In this document: piece by piece, positions 41,658-50,634 of the stretch | Layout of the letters: each line of letters opens with the position of its first letter | How positions within the stretch are numbered: position 1 is the first letter of the stretch | Assembly: GCF_916619195.1 (NCBI RefSeq) | Contig: NZ_CAKAKL010000013.1 | Span: 62,001 to 126,000 of the forward strand | From: Inquilinus sp. Marseille-Q2685 | GTDB taxonomy: Bacteria > Pseudomonadota > Alphaproteobacteria > DSM-16000 > Inquilinaceae | Reading direction: 5' to 3' | DNA length: 64,000 bases | Notes under the pieces: model-generated | What the model was told of the DNA's origin: nothing | The model's input: the letters and a program-made list of their open reading frames with translations, nothing else | Database searches by the model: none | Made by a program: the position numbers and the translations under genes

Positions 41658-43739
41658 ATGACCGGACTCGAAGCGGCGTCCTACGCCTCCGCGGCTCGCT
41701 GGCGCCGCCTCGCCGTCTTCGGCGCGACCGCGCTGTCGACCCTGGCCGCCGCCTTCGCCCTCTACCGGTTCCTGTCGGTCGGCGGCGTCACCGGGCTGGA
41801 GCTGGCCCTGGTGGTGATGTTCGCCATCAACTTCTCCTGGATCGCGCTGTCCTTCTGGACCGCCCTGCCCGGCTTCCTGACCCTTCTGCTGCGCTGGGGC
41901 CAGCCCGGCCTGGCGTGGCCGCAGGGGGCCGAGGCGGTGGCGCCGCTGAAGAGCCGCACCGCGGTACTGATGCCGGTCTACAACGAGGACACGACCGGCA
42001 TCTACGCCAACCTCCAGGCGATCCACGACAGCCTGGCGCGGACCGGCCATCTCGACGCCTTCGACATCTTCATCCTGAGCGACACCACCAACCCCGACGT
42101 CTGGGTGGCGGAGGAGATCGGCTGGAGCGCGCTGTGCCGCCGCACCGAGGGCAGCGGCCGCATCTTCTACCGCAAGCGCCGGCACAACGTCGCCAAGAAG
42201 GCCGGCAACATCGCCGATTTCTGCACCCGCTGGGGCGCCCGCTACGACTTCATGGTGGTGCTGGACGCCGACAGCCTTATGGCTGGCGACACGCTGGTCA
42301 CCATGGCCCGGCTGATGCAGGCCAATCCGCGCGCCGGCATCATCCAGGCGCCGCCGCTGGTGGTGAACCGCAACACGCTGTGGGCCCGGATGCAGCAGTT
42401 CGCCGGGCGGCTCTACGGCCCGATCGTCAGCGCCGGCCTGGCCTTCTGGCAGCTCGGCGACGGCAACTACTGGGGCCACAACGCGATCATCCGCACCCGC
42501 GCCTTCATCGAGAGCTGCGGCCTGCCGATCCTGTCCGGGCGGCCGCCCTTCGGCGGCCATATCCTGTCGCACGACTTCGTCGAGGCGGCGCTGATCCGGC
42601 GCAACGGCTGGACCGCCTGGCTGGTGCCGGAGCTCGGCGGCAGCTACGAGGAATGCCCGCCGACGATGATCGACCACGCCAAGCGCGACCGGCGCTGGTG
42701 CCAGGGCAACATGCAGCATCTGCGCGTCCTGGTGGCGCGCGGCCTGCACCCGCTGTCGCGCCAGCACATGGCGATGGGCGTGATGAGCTACGTCTCCTCG
42801 CCGCTGTGGCTGATCTTCATCTGCATCGGCATGCTGACGGCGCTCGAGCACAAGCTGGAGATCCCGGTCTACTTCCCGACGGCCGAGACCCTGTTCCCGG
42901 TCTGGCCGGTGCAGGACCAGACGCTGGCGGTGCGCCTGCTGGTGATCTCCTTCGCCATGCTGCTGGCGCCGAAGATCTTCGGCTGGACGCTGCTGCTGTT
43001 CGACCGCCGCCTGGCCGCCGGCTATGGCGGCGCCTTCCGGGCGCTGCTGAGCCTGCTGTTCGAGACCTTCTTCTCGATCTTCCAGGCGCCGGTGATGATG
43101 CTGTTCCATTCCAGCTTCGTGCTGCAGGCCTTCCTCGGCCGCGATTCCGGCTGGGGCACGCAGTCGCGCGACGACCGCGGCACGACCTGGGCCGACGCGG
43201 TGCAGATGCATCGCGGCCACACCATCTTCGGCGCCGTTCTGGGCGTGGTGGCGCTGTGGATCTCGCCCTCGATGCTGGCCTGGCTGTCGCCGCTGGTGAT
43301 CGGCCTTCTGCTGTCGATCCCGCTGTCGGTGATCACCTCGCGCCACTCCACCGGCGTCTGGGCCCGGAAGCTCGGCCTGCTGGTGACGCCGGAGGAGCGG
43401 CAGAAGCCGCAGATCGTGGTCGAGGCCGCGGCGCTGGGCGAGCAGCTTTCCGCCACCACCCGGCCGGTCGAGGACGGGCTGGCGACGGTGATCCGCGACC
43501 CGCTGGCCAACGCCATCCACATGACCCTGCTGACCGGGTCGCCCGAGGCCGGGCGCGAGGACGCGAAGGTGGTCGAGGCGGCGCGGCGCAAGCTGACCGC
43601 GGGCGGCCCCGGCACGCTGAACACCGGCGCCCTCAGCCGCGACGAGAAGACGGCGCTGCTGTTCGACCCGCGCAGCCTGAGCGAGCTGCACCTGACCGCC
43701 CTGGCCGGCGGCCGCCTGCAGGCCGCGCCGAGGGCCTGA
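41658..43739 (+). CDS. opgH: OpgH membrane glucosyltransferase
   Basis: 693 residues. Two N-terminal helices (residues about 18-85), then a GT2 catalytic domain and a cluster of C-terminal helices. Catalytic elements are D203-A-D205 (VVLDADSLMAG), H305-D306-F (LSHDFVEAA) and R345-R-W-C-Q (KRDRRWCQGN), all as in E. coli OpgH. It makes the linear beta-glucan backbone from UDP-glucose and moves it to the periplasm. It lacks the long cytosolic N-terminus of the enterobacterial enzyme (847 residues). It begins 22 bp after the small gene and ends before a hairpin repeat. Confidence 0.92.
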   Translation: MTGLEAASYASAARWRRLAVFGATALSTLAAAFALYRFLSVGGVTGLELALVVMFAINFSWIALSFWTALPGFLTLLLRWGQPGLAWPQGAEAVAPLKSRTAVLMPVYNEDTTGIYANLQAIHDSLARTGHLDAFDIFILSDTTNPDVWVAEEIGWSALCRRTEGSGRIFYRKRRHNVAKKAGNIADFCTRWGARYDFMVVLDADSLMAGDTLVTMARLMQANPRAGIIQAPPLVVNRNTLWARMQQFAGRLYGPIVSAGLAFWQLGDGNYWGHNAIIRTRAFIESCGLPILSGRPPFGGHILSHDFVEAALIRRNGWTAWLVPELGGSYEECPPTMIDHAKRDRRWCQGNMQHLRVLVARGLHPLSRQHMAMGVMSYVSSPLWLIFICIGMLTALEHKLEIPVYFPTAETLFPVWPVQDQTLAVRLLVISFAMLLAPKIFGWTLLLFDRRLAAGYGGAFRALLSLLFETFFSIFQAPVMMLFHSSFVLQAFLGRDSGWGTQSRDDRGTTWADAVQMHRGHTIFGAVLGVVALWISPSMLAWLSPLVIGLLLSIPLSVITSRHSTGVWARKLGLLVTPEERQKPQIVVEAAALGEQLSATTRPVEDGLATVIRDPLANAIHMTLLTGSPEAGREDAKVVEAARRKLTAGGPGTLNTGALSRDEKTALLFDPRSLSELHLTALAGGRLQAAPRA

Positions 43740-43782
43740 GGCACCTTTCCACGCCTCCTCCAAATCCATTTTGCGCTTTGCG

Positions 43783-43813
43783 TTGCCTCTCCCGCCGGAT
43801 GTGGGAGAGGCAA
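43783..43813. repeat. Dispersed hairpin repeat, copy 2 (likely terminator)
   Basis: TTGCCTCTCCCGC (43783-43795) and GTGGGAGAGGCAA (43801-43813) pair around CGGAT, followed by CAAAAGC. It differs from the copy at 28486-28516 by two bases only. It lies between the convergent opgH and DUF2264 genes. Confidence 0.7.
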
Positions 43814-43837
43814 CAAAAGCCTACGCAGCGAAAACCG

Positions 43838-45739
43838 TCATGCCCACTCCGCCACCGGCCGGTGGCGCACTTCCAGGCTGCGGGGCACGGTCGCCCAGTC
43901 GAGGATGGCGGCGTTCCAGCCGGCGGCCTCGGCGATCGCGCGCAGGTCGTCGGTCGCGGGCAGCGTGGCCGCCAACCCTGTCGGGTCGAGGCCGTGGGTC
44001 GGCCGCACCAGCGTGACCAGCAGCGTCTCGCCGGCGCCGATCCGGCCGACCAGGGCCGGCACCGAGGCCTGCGGGAACACCAGATGGGTGTTCGGCGCCA
44101 CATCCGCCTCGACCGCGCGGCGCAGCCCGCCGAGATCGGCCAGGCTGGAGGCGTGGCCGTCGGCGACGGCCAGGGTCAGGCCCTGCGGCCCCGGCTCCCG
44201 GCTGTCGAAGGCCTGCTTCAGCTTGCCCCGGGTGCGGCTGTGCGCCGGCACCGCATGGCCGGTCTCGATCACCGCCAGCGGCGCGTCGGCGGCGACCCGG
44301 TGCAGCCGCAGCTCCCAGTCCCCGGCAAAGGCCTGCAGCGTCGTCACCTTGACCCCGGCCATGGGCTGCCAGACGGTCTCGACCCAGCCCTTGCCCACCC
44401 GGGAGGCGGCGAGCGCGCCGCGGGACCGGAACTCCTGCCCGTCGCGGCTGACCGCCAGGATGTTGTCGCCGCAGAAGCCGGTATGGAGCCAGCGATCCGC
44501 CTCCACCGCCAGGCCGAAGCGCGAGGAATAGGCCAGCTTGCCGTATTTGTCGGTCGAGCCGCGCATCTCGGTGCGCACCGGGCCGGCCGGCAGCGCCACC
44601 ACGTCGCCGCCGCTGCGCCGCACCACCATCGAGGCGCCGCGCAGCGTGGCGGTGCCGTCCGCCGCGTCGAGCTCCTCCTCCCGCGCCGTCCAGAACGGAT
44701 GGCCGTCCGGCAAGGCCAGCGGCAGGAAGGCCTTGAATGCCCAGTAGGGCGAGCCGGGGGAGTTGTACTCCTCGCTCATGAAATAGTTCGGCCAGCGATA
44801 GCCGACGGGCAGGCGGCCGGCGGCGTCGAGGATCGGCTGCTGCATCCACCAGCGGATCTGCCGGGCCCAGAGGCCGCGGATCTGGCCCCAGGGCAGCGCC
44901 TCGACCCCGGCATAGGCCAGGCCCCCCCAGAATCCGGCCATGGCGAAGCGGTAGGTCAGCGACCGGCCGATCACCAGCGCCGCGCCGTCCGCCCCGAACC
45001 AGTGGCGAAAGCCCTGGGCGAAGGCGGTGGCGCGATCCCTGTAGGCCTGCGCCCGCACCGGGTCCTGTTCCGCCCGATGGGCGGCGTAGATCAGCCCGTA
45101 GAAGTGCAGCGCGAAGCCGTTGTAATGGTCGATCCAGCCGCCCTCGCCGTCGCCATACCAGCCCTCGGCGCCGATGAACTGGTCGATCCGGGCCAGATGC
45201 CGGTCGCGCGAGGCGGTGTCGATGCCGACGCCCACCCGCTCCAGCCCCAGCCCGGCCATCACCGGGAAGAAGTGCCAGTTGTTGTCGGCCATCTCGACCG
45301 ACTGGATGCCGCCCAGCCAGGCCGCCGCGCGCTGCTTCGCCGCCTCCGGCAGCGGCTCCCACAGCTTGTCCGGCGCCAGCGCCAGCGCGAAGCCCAGCGC
45401 CGCCATCTCGACCGAGCGCTGGTCGAGATCGGTCACCGCTTCCCAGTATTCCGGGTGGTCCGGATCGGTGCCGCTGGCGAGCCCTTCGCGGAACTTGTCC
45501 CAGAACTCGAAACCGCCGCCACCGGCATGCAGCGGCGCCAGGCCCCAGAGCGGCCGGGCATAGCCCTCGAACCACTGCGCCTTGCGGTTGAAATGGGCGG
45601 AGTCCAGCCCCAGCCGGATCTGCGCCCGGCCCGGGCTGAACCCGGATTCGAGCGGCGCGGTGAGGTCGCGCAGCAGGCGCTGAGCATCGGCACGGCTGGC
45701 CAACGGATTGGCGCGGATGCGATCGGCAGTATCGGTCAT
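43838..45739 (-). CDS. DUF2264 protein, probable glycan-active enzyme
   Basis: 633 residues, soluble, no signal peptide. The N-terminal 400 residues match DUF2264 (LAPLHAGGGGFEFWDKFREGL, DNNWHFFPVMAGLGLERVG, GWYGDGEGGWIDHYNGFALHFYG, MSEEYNSPGSPYWAFKAFL). It is likely an alpha-helical toroid like many polysaccharide lyases and unsaturated glucuronyl hydrolases, with a beta-rich C-terminal region. Conserved Asp, His and Trp in these blocks would suit a sugar active site. The ATG overlaps the stop of the ThuA gene by 4 bp. Its operon also encodes a sugar-type binding protein, so it probably acts on an imported oligosaccharide. Confidence 0.82.
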   Translation of the reverse strand: MTDTADRIRANPLASRADAQRLLRDLTAPLESGFSPGRAQIRLGLDSAHFNRKAQWFEGYARPLWGLAPLHAGGGGFEFWDKFREGLASGTDPDHPEYWEAVTDLDQRSVEMAALGFALALAPDKLWEPLPEAAKQRAAAWLGGIQSVEMADNNWHFFPVMAGLGLERVGVGIDTASRDRHLARIDQFIGAEGWYGDGEGGWIDHYNGFALHFYGLIYAAHRAEQDPVRAQAYRDRATAFAQGFRHWFGADGAALVIGRSLTYRFAMAGFWGGLAYAGVEALPWGQIRGLWARQIRWWMQQPILDAAGRLPVGYRWPNYFMSEEYNSPGSPYWAFKAFLPLALPDGHPFWTAREEELDAADGTATLRGASMVVRRSGGDVVALPAGPVRTEMRGSTDKYGKLAYSSRFGLAVEADRWLHTGFCGDNILAVSRDGQEFRSRGALAASRVGKGWVETVWQPMAGVKVTTLQAFAGDWELRLHRVAADAPLAVIETGHAVPAHSRTRGKLKQAFDSREPGPQGLTLAVADGHASSLADLGGLRRAVEADVAPNTHLVFPQASVPALVGRIGAGETLLVTLVRPTHGLDPTGLAATLPATDDLRAIAEAAGWNAAILDWATVPRSLEVRHRPVAEWA

Positions 45740-46377
45740 CGGGATGCCCAGAGCAGGCCGCGGCGCAGGATCTCGCGCATCTGCGGGTGTTCGAACTCGC
45801 GCACCACATGGCCCAGCGCGGTGTAGAACACCCGCCCGGCGCCGTAGCGCTTCTTGTAGACGACCGGCATGGTGACGCCGTCGATCCAGGGGGCGTGCTC
45901 GCCCGAGAAGGTGGTGGTGGCCAGCACCTCCACGATCGGGTCGACATGCAGGTAGTACTGCTCCGACCGGTAGTCGAAGTCGCCGATGCCGTCCATGATC
46001 GGGTCGTCCGGCCGGGTGATGTTGACCCGGAACGGGATGATGCCGCCGGGATGCGCCACCCACTGGCAACCGGCCATGAAATGGAAGCCCACCGCCTCGC
46101 GGAACGACCCGGCCAGGCCGCCGTGATAGCCTGCGATCCCCGTGCCGCCCTGGACCGCGGCCAGCAGGTTGTCCAGCGGCTCCTTGGCGATGGCGGCGCG
46201 GGTGATGCACGGCACGATAAGGTCCATCTCGCGCAACGCCGGGTCGGCGAAGGCGTCGATGTCGCCTTCGACCCGGACCTCGAAGCCTTCGTCGCGCAGC
46301 ATCGCGGCGACAGTGGCGGCGCCCGGCTCGGGCTCGTGCCCCTCCCAGCCGCCCCAGACGATCATGGCGCGTTTCAT
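45736..46377 (-). CDS. ThuA-like protein (trehalose utilization family)
   Basis: 213 residues. The glutamine-amidotransferase-like fold of ThuA is seen in MIVWGGWEGHEP, GGTGIAGYHGGLAGSFREAVGFHFMAGCQWVAHPG and KKRYGAGRVFYTALGH. ThuA proteins occur in sugar catabolic loci, where ThuA/ThuB act on trehalose-type sugars through keto-sugar chemistry. No ThuB dehydrogenase is present here. Coupled to the DUF2264 gene by a 4-bp overlap and 73 bp downstream of the binding-protein gene. Confidence 0.87.
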   Translation of the reverse strand: MKRAMIVWGGWEGHEPEPGAATVAAMLRDEGFEVRVEGDIDAFADPALREMDLIVPCITRAAIAKEPLDNLLAAVQGGTGIAGYHGGLAGSFREAVGFHFMAGCQWVAHPGGIIPFRVNITRPDDPIMDGIGDFDYRSEQYYLHVDPIVEVLATTTFSGEHAPWIDGVTMPVVYKKRYGAGRVFYTALGHVVREFEHPQMREILRRGLLWASR

Positions 46378-46450
46378 CGCGATCCTCTCCGCTCCCGGTC
46401 GGGCGGCAGGGCCGGGAGACCGGTCATGCCGCCCTCACCTCCGATTCCGC

Positions 46451-47752
46451 TCACTTCGGCCGCAGGATCGACTTGCCCTGATCGACCAGCTGCTGCGCCG
46501 CCTCGTCGATCGACAGGTTGCCGAAGGCGACCTGGTCCGCCGTCTTGCGCACCACGTCGCGGTCGAACTGCTGCGACCCGACCGGCGCCGGCGGCGGATA
46601 GGCGCTGACCTTGTCGGCCAGCAGGTTGACGTAGTCGACCGTGGCGCGCTCGGTCTCGTTCAGCTGCGGCAGGATCGCCTCGCGCACCTTGGGCGACATC
46701 GGCACGCCGCGCTCCACGCCCAGGATCTTGCCGGCCTCGATGTCGTTGACGAAGAAGTTGATGAAGGCGGCCGCAGCTTCGCCGTTCTTCGAGGTGGCGC
46801 CGATGCTCCAGATCAGCGCCGGCCGGTAGTAGTGGCCGGACGGGGATTCCTTGCCGAGCGCCGGCACCATGGTGATGCCGAGCTTGTTCGGCATCATCGC
46901 CTGGTACCCGATCAGCTGGTTGGAATAGGTGAAGCCCATCACCGCGTTGCCGCGGGTCAGCGGACTGGTCTCGATGGTGTTCTGGTCCTGGGTCTGCAGG
47001 TCGGCCGAGACGCAGATGTTCTTCTTCCGCAGATCCTCCCAGTAGGCGTACCACTCCTTGGCGTCCTCGACGCCGAAGCCGATCGACCCTTCCGGTGAGA
47101 ACAGGGACTTGCCGCGCTGGCGCAGCCAGACGTCCAGGACATAGGCGTAGCGGGCGCCGTAGGCCGCGCCCCAGAGCTGGTCCTTGCCGGCCGCCTTGGT
47201 CAGCTCGGCCGCCATCTCGGCGAACTGGATCCAGGTCGTGTCCGGCGTCGGCACCGGGATGCCGGCCTTGGCGAAGACCGTGGTGTCGTAGAACATCGAA
47301 AAGGAGTTCAGCCCGAGCCCGACGCCGTAGATCTTGCCGTCGACCCGGCACAGGTCGAGCATCTTGGCGCCGAAGGCCTCGACGTCGAGCGGCTTCGGGA
47401 TGAACGGGTCCAGCGCCATGCAGGCGCCGCGCTTCGAGTAGTCGGAGACGGTGCTGGGCTCGAGCTGGAAGACGTCGGAGACGTTGCGCCCCGCCATCTG
47501 CGTCGACAGCTTGGTCCAGTAGGCGTCGCCGCTCAGCGGTTCGCCGACGATGGCGATGTCCGGCGTCTTCTGCTCGTACAGCTTGGCCACGTCCTGGGTG
47601 CGCTTGGCGCGCTCCTGCGAGCCCCACCAGGTCATGCGCAGCCGGGTCTCCGCAGCCATGGCGCGGCCGGCGCCGAGGGACAGCGCCGCCCCGGCGGCGG
47701 CCCCGGCGACAATTGTGCCCTGCAGGAACGAACGACGGTTGAAAGCCTTCAT
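46451..47752 (-). CDS. Sugar ABC transporter substrate-binding protein, Tat-exported
   Basis: 433 residues. The signal N-R-R-S-F-L-Q-G with a long Ala/Gly core and AMA cleavage indicates Tat export. The mature protein is a family 1 solute-binding protein (TRLRMTWWGSQERAKRTQDVAKLYEQKTP, GDAYWTKLSTQMAGRNVSDVFQLE, VGLGLNSFSMFYDTTVFAKAGI). Such proteins bind mono- or oligosaccharides. No permease or ATPase gene is in the operon, which is unusual. It heads the three-gene operon with ThuA and DUF2264. Two similar TAACC-N4-GGWTA sites lie upstream. Confidence 0.9.
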   Translation of the reverse strand: MKAFNRRSFLQGTIVAGAAAGAALSLGAGRAMAAETRLRMTWWGSQERAKRTQDVAKLYEQKTPDIAIVGEPLSGDAYWTKLSTQMAGRNVSDVFQLEPSTVSDYSKRGACMALDPFIPKPLDVEAFGAKMLDLCRVDGKIYGVGLGLNSFSMFYDTTVFAKAGIPVPTPDTTWIQFAEMAAELTKAAGKDQLWGAAYGARYAYVLDVWLRQRGKSLFSPEGSIGFGVEDAKEWYAYWEDLRKKNICVSADLQTQDQNTIETSPLTRGNAVMGFTYSNQLIGYQAMMPNKLGITMVPALGKESPSGHYYRPALIWSIGATSKNGEAAAAFINFFVNDIEAGKILGVERGVPMSPKVREAILPQLNETERATVDYVNLLADKVSAYPPPAPVGSQQFDRDVVRKTADQVAFGNLSIDEAAQQLVDQGKSILRPK

Positions 47753-47797
47753 CGGTTGCCTCCCCTTCTGGCACGGCGGCGTTCGGCCGCCACGTTA

Positions 47798-47811
47798 TAA
47801 CCGTTTGGTTA
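47798..47811. promoter_or_regulatory. Operator-like dyad TAACC-N4-GGTTA, site 1
   Basis: TAACC and GGTTA are perfect inverted arms around GTTT, 46 bp upstream of the sugar-binding protein start, in an AT-rich promoter-like region (ACTTATTATTGATC follows). A second site of the same form lies 91 bp further upstream. Confidence 0.5.
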
Positions 47812-47888
47812 CTTATTATTGATCGTCATCGAGGGATGTCAAATGACGAATGGCTAGGCCAAGCGCCGTCGCGCGGCGCGGCCGGATG

Positions 47889-47902
47889 TAACCAATTGGA
47901 TA
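47889..47902. promoter_or_regulatory. Operator-like dyad TAACC-N4-GGATA, site 2
   Basis: TAACC-AATT-GGATA differs from site 1 by one arm base and the centre. The two dyads are 91 bp apart, compatible with DNA looping or cooperative binding by a GntR- or LacI-type repressor. No such regulator gene is in the window. Confidence 0.45.
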
Positions 47903-47930
47903 TAACTCGATGCATGCCTCCAGGCCCGAC

Positions 47931-48920
47931 TCAGCGGGCCGAGACGCCCTTGCCGAAGCGCTTCTCGATGCGGGCCTGGACCAGCTCGAACACCGCCGAC
48001 ATCGCCCAGTAGATCAGCGCGGCGACGATCAGCATCTCCATGTATTTGAACTCGGCCCGGCCGTGGGTGCGGGCCAGGAACATGATCTCCCAGACACCCA
48101 TCACCGAGACCAGGGACGAATCCTTGAGCATGGCGATGAACTGGTTGCCGGTCGGCGGGATGATCAGCCGCATCGCCTGCGGCAGCACCACGAGCCAGGT
48201 GACCTCGGCCGGCTTCAGCCCGAGCGACAGGGCGGCCTCCGACTGGCCCCTCGGGATCGCCAGGATGCCGGCGCGGAAGATCTCGGCCATATAGGCGCCG
48301 TAGCACAGCGATAGGGCGATGATGCCGGCCGGGATGGCGTCGATGACCAGGCCGAGCTGCGGCAGGCCGAGATAGATCAGCATGGTCTGCAGCAGCAGCG
48401 GCGTGCCGCGGAAGAACGAGATATAGAAGGTCGCGATGCCGAAGGCCGGGCCGCTGTCGGACAGCCGAGCCAGGGCGGCGGCGAGCGCGATCACGGTCGA
48501 GATCGCGATCGATACGGCGCAGATGAACAGGGTCAGCGCCGCGCCCTGGATGAAGCCGTCGCGCAGCTCGAGCCCGAGCAGGATCGGCGCCCGGTCGGCC
48601 ATGAAGGAATAGCTGAGGCCGAAGCTCCAGCAGAACGCCGCGAACAGGGCCAGCAGCTCAAGCCAGATGATCGCCACCTGAGCCCGGAACGGCAGGTGCG
48701 ACAGCAGCCAGAAGTTCAGCACCACCAGGGCGGCCAGGACGGCGATGACGAGCCAGGGCCCGGCCGCCTGGCCGGCCGGCAGGGCCAGGACCGGCACGAC
48801 CTCCGCCAGCCGCGCGACCAGCCCGCCATAGTCGAAGCCGGCCAGCGCGGCGACGGAAAGCAGGAACAGAAGCCCGCGCAGCAGCAGCGGCTGCGCCAGG
48901 GCCTCGAACAGGCGGATCAC
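47931..48920 (-). CDS. Polar amino acid ABC transporter permease (long form)
   Basis: 329 residues with about eight helices. Residues 1-105 are an extra N-terminal part with three helices, and the core permease follows (GAALTLFICAVSIAISTVIAL). The coupling motif is in AALSLGLKPAEVTWLVVLPQAMRLIIPPTGNQFIAMLKDSSLVS, a classic HisM/GlnP block. As there is a single permease with this binding protein, it probably works as a homodimer. It follows the binding-protein gene by 4 bp and is the last gene of the catabolic operon. Confidence 0.89.
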   Translation of the reverse strand: MIRLFEALAQPLLLRGLLFLLSVAALAGFDYGGLVARLAEVVPVLALPAGQAAGPWLVIAVLAALVVLNFWLLSHLPFRAQVAIIWLELLALFAAFCWSFGLSYSFMADRAPILLGLELRDGFIQGAALTLFICAVSIAISTVIALAAALARLSDSGPAFGIATFYISFFRGTPLLLQTMLIYLGLPQLGLVIDAIPAGIIALSLCYGAYMAEIFRAGILAIPRGQSEAALSLGLKPAEVTWLVVLPQAMRLIIPPTGNQFIAMLKDSSLVSVMGVWEIMFLARTHGRAEFKYMEMLIVAALIYWAMSAVFELVQARIEKRFGKGVSAR

Positions 48921-48924
48921 TCTC

Positions 48925-49758
48925 TCAGGCCGCGGGCTTGGTCAGGTCGACCCCGTACCATTTCACCGAGAGCGTGCTGAGCGTGCCGTCGTCGTGCATC
49001 GCCTTGACGATCTCGGCGAGCTTGGCGGTCAGCTCCGGATCGCCCTTCTCGATCGCCACCGACAGCGGCTCGTAGAACAGGGGCGAGCCCACGACCTTGA
49101 TCGGATAGCCGTTCTTGATCGCGCCCTGGATCGTCGGCAGCGCCGTCGCCACCGCGTCGAGCCGGGTGCCGTCGCCAAGCTTCAGGTCGTCCAGCGCCGG
49201 CACGTCGGTGTCGTAGGCCTGGATCTTGGCGTCCTTGACCAGGAACTGGAACGGCGGCGCGCCGGCGGCGTCGATCACCAGGTCGCCGCGCAGATAGCTT
49301 TCATAGGTCGTGGCCGCGCCGACGCCGATCTTCTTGCCCGAGGCGTCGGCCGGCGTCTTGATCGTGGCGTTGGCCGAATGCACCGCCAGGGCGGCCGGCG
49401 TGTAGTAGTAGATCGCCGGGAAATCGAGCACCTCGGCCCGCGCCTTGGTCGGCGTCATCGACCCGACCGAGACGTCCCAGCGCCCCGCCCATTTGCCGGA
49501 GACGATGGTCTCCCAGCCCGGTGTGACGAATTCGATCGAGACGCCGAGACGCTTGGCGATCTCGGTGCCGACATCGATGTCGAAGCCTTCGAACTGGTTG
49601 CTGGCGTTCAACGAGGATTGCGGCGGATATTCCGGATCCGTCGACATCACCATCTTCTTGTTCTGCATGATCCGGTCCAGAACGGCGCCGGCGAAAGCCG
49701 GGCCCGAGGACAGGACGCCCATGGCGGCAACGGCCAGGACGATGCTGCGCAAACGCAT
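48925..49758 (-). CDS. Polar amino acid ABC transporter binding protein
   Basis: 277 residues. Signal peptide LRSIVLAVAAMGVLSSGPAFA. Family 3 solute-binding features are DPEYPPQSSLNASNQFEGFDIDVGTEIAKRLG and SGKWAGRWDVSVGSMTPTKARAEVLDF, which include the glycine- and aspartate-containing ligand contacts of the amino-acid binders. It hands ligand to the long permease encoded 4 bp downstream. It is the second binding protein of this operon, so two related compounds may be imported. Confidence 0.89.
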   Translation of the reverse strand: MRLRSIVLAVAAMGVLSSGPAFAGAVLDRIMQNKKMVMSTDPEYPPQSSLNASNQFEGFDIDVGTEIAKRLGVSIEFVTPGWETIVSGKWAGRWDVSVGSMTPTKARAEVLDFPAIYYYTPAALAVHSANATIKTPADASGKKIGVGAATTYESYLRGDLVIDAAGAPPFQFLVKDAKIQAYDTDVPALDDLKLGDGTRLDAVATALPTIQGAIKNGYPIKVVGSPLFYEPLSVAIEKGDPELTAKLAEIVKAMHDDGTLSTLSVKWYGVDLTKPAA

Positions 49759-49884
49759 GATCGATCTCCCAGTGGCGCGGGGACGGCGCCTCTTCCGGAC
49801 GTCCGTCCCAGACCAAGCCTAATCCCGCGCCGCCGCGCCGCACAATCGGCAAGGCGGCCGATCCGCCCCCCTCCCCCTTTTGGG

Positions 49885-50631
49885 TCAGCGGGCGTCGAGC
49901 GGCACCGCCGCCGCGGCCGGCGCGGCGCGGCCGGGCGCCATGGCGGACACCGCCCGCCGGTGGGTGCCCAGCCGCGCCTCGAGCCAGGCGAAGCCCCGGA
50001 CGATGATCCAGGTCAGGACCAGATACATCAGGGCGGCCGTGATCAGCGGCTCATAGGTGCGGAAGGTCTGCGCCCGGATGATGTTGGCCTCGCCCATCAG
50101 GTCGCGCACGGTGATGGTGAAGACGATGGCGCTGGCCTTCAACAGCAGCACCGTCTCGTTGGCGAAGACCGGCAGGCTCTGGCGAAGCGCGATCGGCAGC
50201 ACGATCCGGCGCATCATCAGGCCGCGGCGCATGCCGACCGAACGCGCGGCTTCGATCTCGCCGCGCGGCACCGCCTGGATGGCGCCGCGCAGCACCTCGC
50301 CGGAATAGGCGGCGGTGCTGATGCTGAGCGAGATCACCGCGCACCACATCGGCTCGCGCAGGATCGGCCACAGCACGCTGTGCCGCACCGCCGGGAACTG
50401 GGCCAGGCCGTAGTAGATCATGAACATCTGCACGATCAGCGGCGTGCCGCGGATGCACAGGATCAACAGGAAGGCCGGCGCCTTCAGCCACCAGCGCCGC
50501 GACACCCGGGCCAGCGCCACCGGAACGGCCAGGGCATTGCCGCAGACCATGGATGCCGTCACCAGGATGATGGTGACGAGAACGCCATCGAAGAGGTTGC
50601 CGAGGATGCGCTGGACGAAGTCGAGATCCAT
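49885..50631 (-). CDS. Polar amino acid ABC transporter permease
   Basis: 248 residues with five helices. The opening FVQRILGNLFDGVLVTIILVTASMV and the block EAARSVGMRRGLMMRRIVLPIALRQSLPVFANETVLLLKASAI identify a HisQ/HisM-type permease. It follows the other permease by 3 bp and most likely forms a heterodimer with it. The C-terminal tail is Ala/Pro-rich. No ATPase gene accompanies it. Confidence 0.89.
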   Translation of the reverse strand: MDLDFVQRILGNLFDGVLVTIILVTASMVCGNALAVPVALARVSRRWWLKAPAFLLILCIRGTPLIVQMFMIYYGLAQFPAVRHSVLWPILREPMWCAVISLSISTAAYSGEVLRGAIQAVPRGEIEAARSVGMRRGLMMRRIVLPIALRQSLPVFANETVLLLKASAIVFTITVRDLMGEANIIRAQTFRTYEPLITAALMYLVLTWIIVRGFAWLEARLGTHRRAVSAMAPGRAAPAAAAVPLDAR

Positions 50632-50634
50632 GGT

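Noticed and set aside
41915-45826. 1303-codon open frame on the plus strand across opgH and the DUF2264 gene
   Set aside because: It spans two convergent genes with good motifs, has alanine/arginine/glycine-rich content typical of an out-of-frame reading, and no ribosome site.
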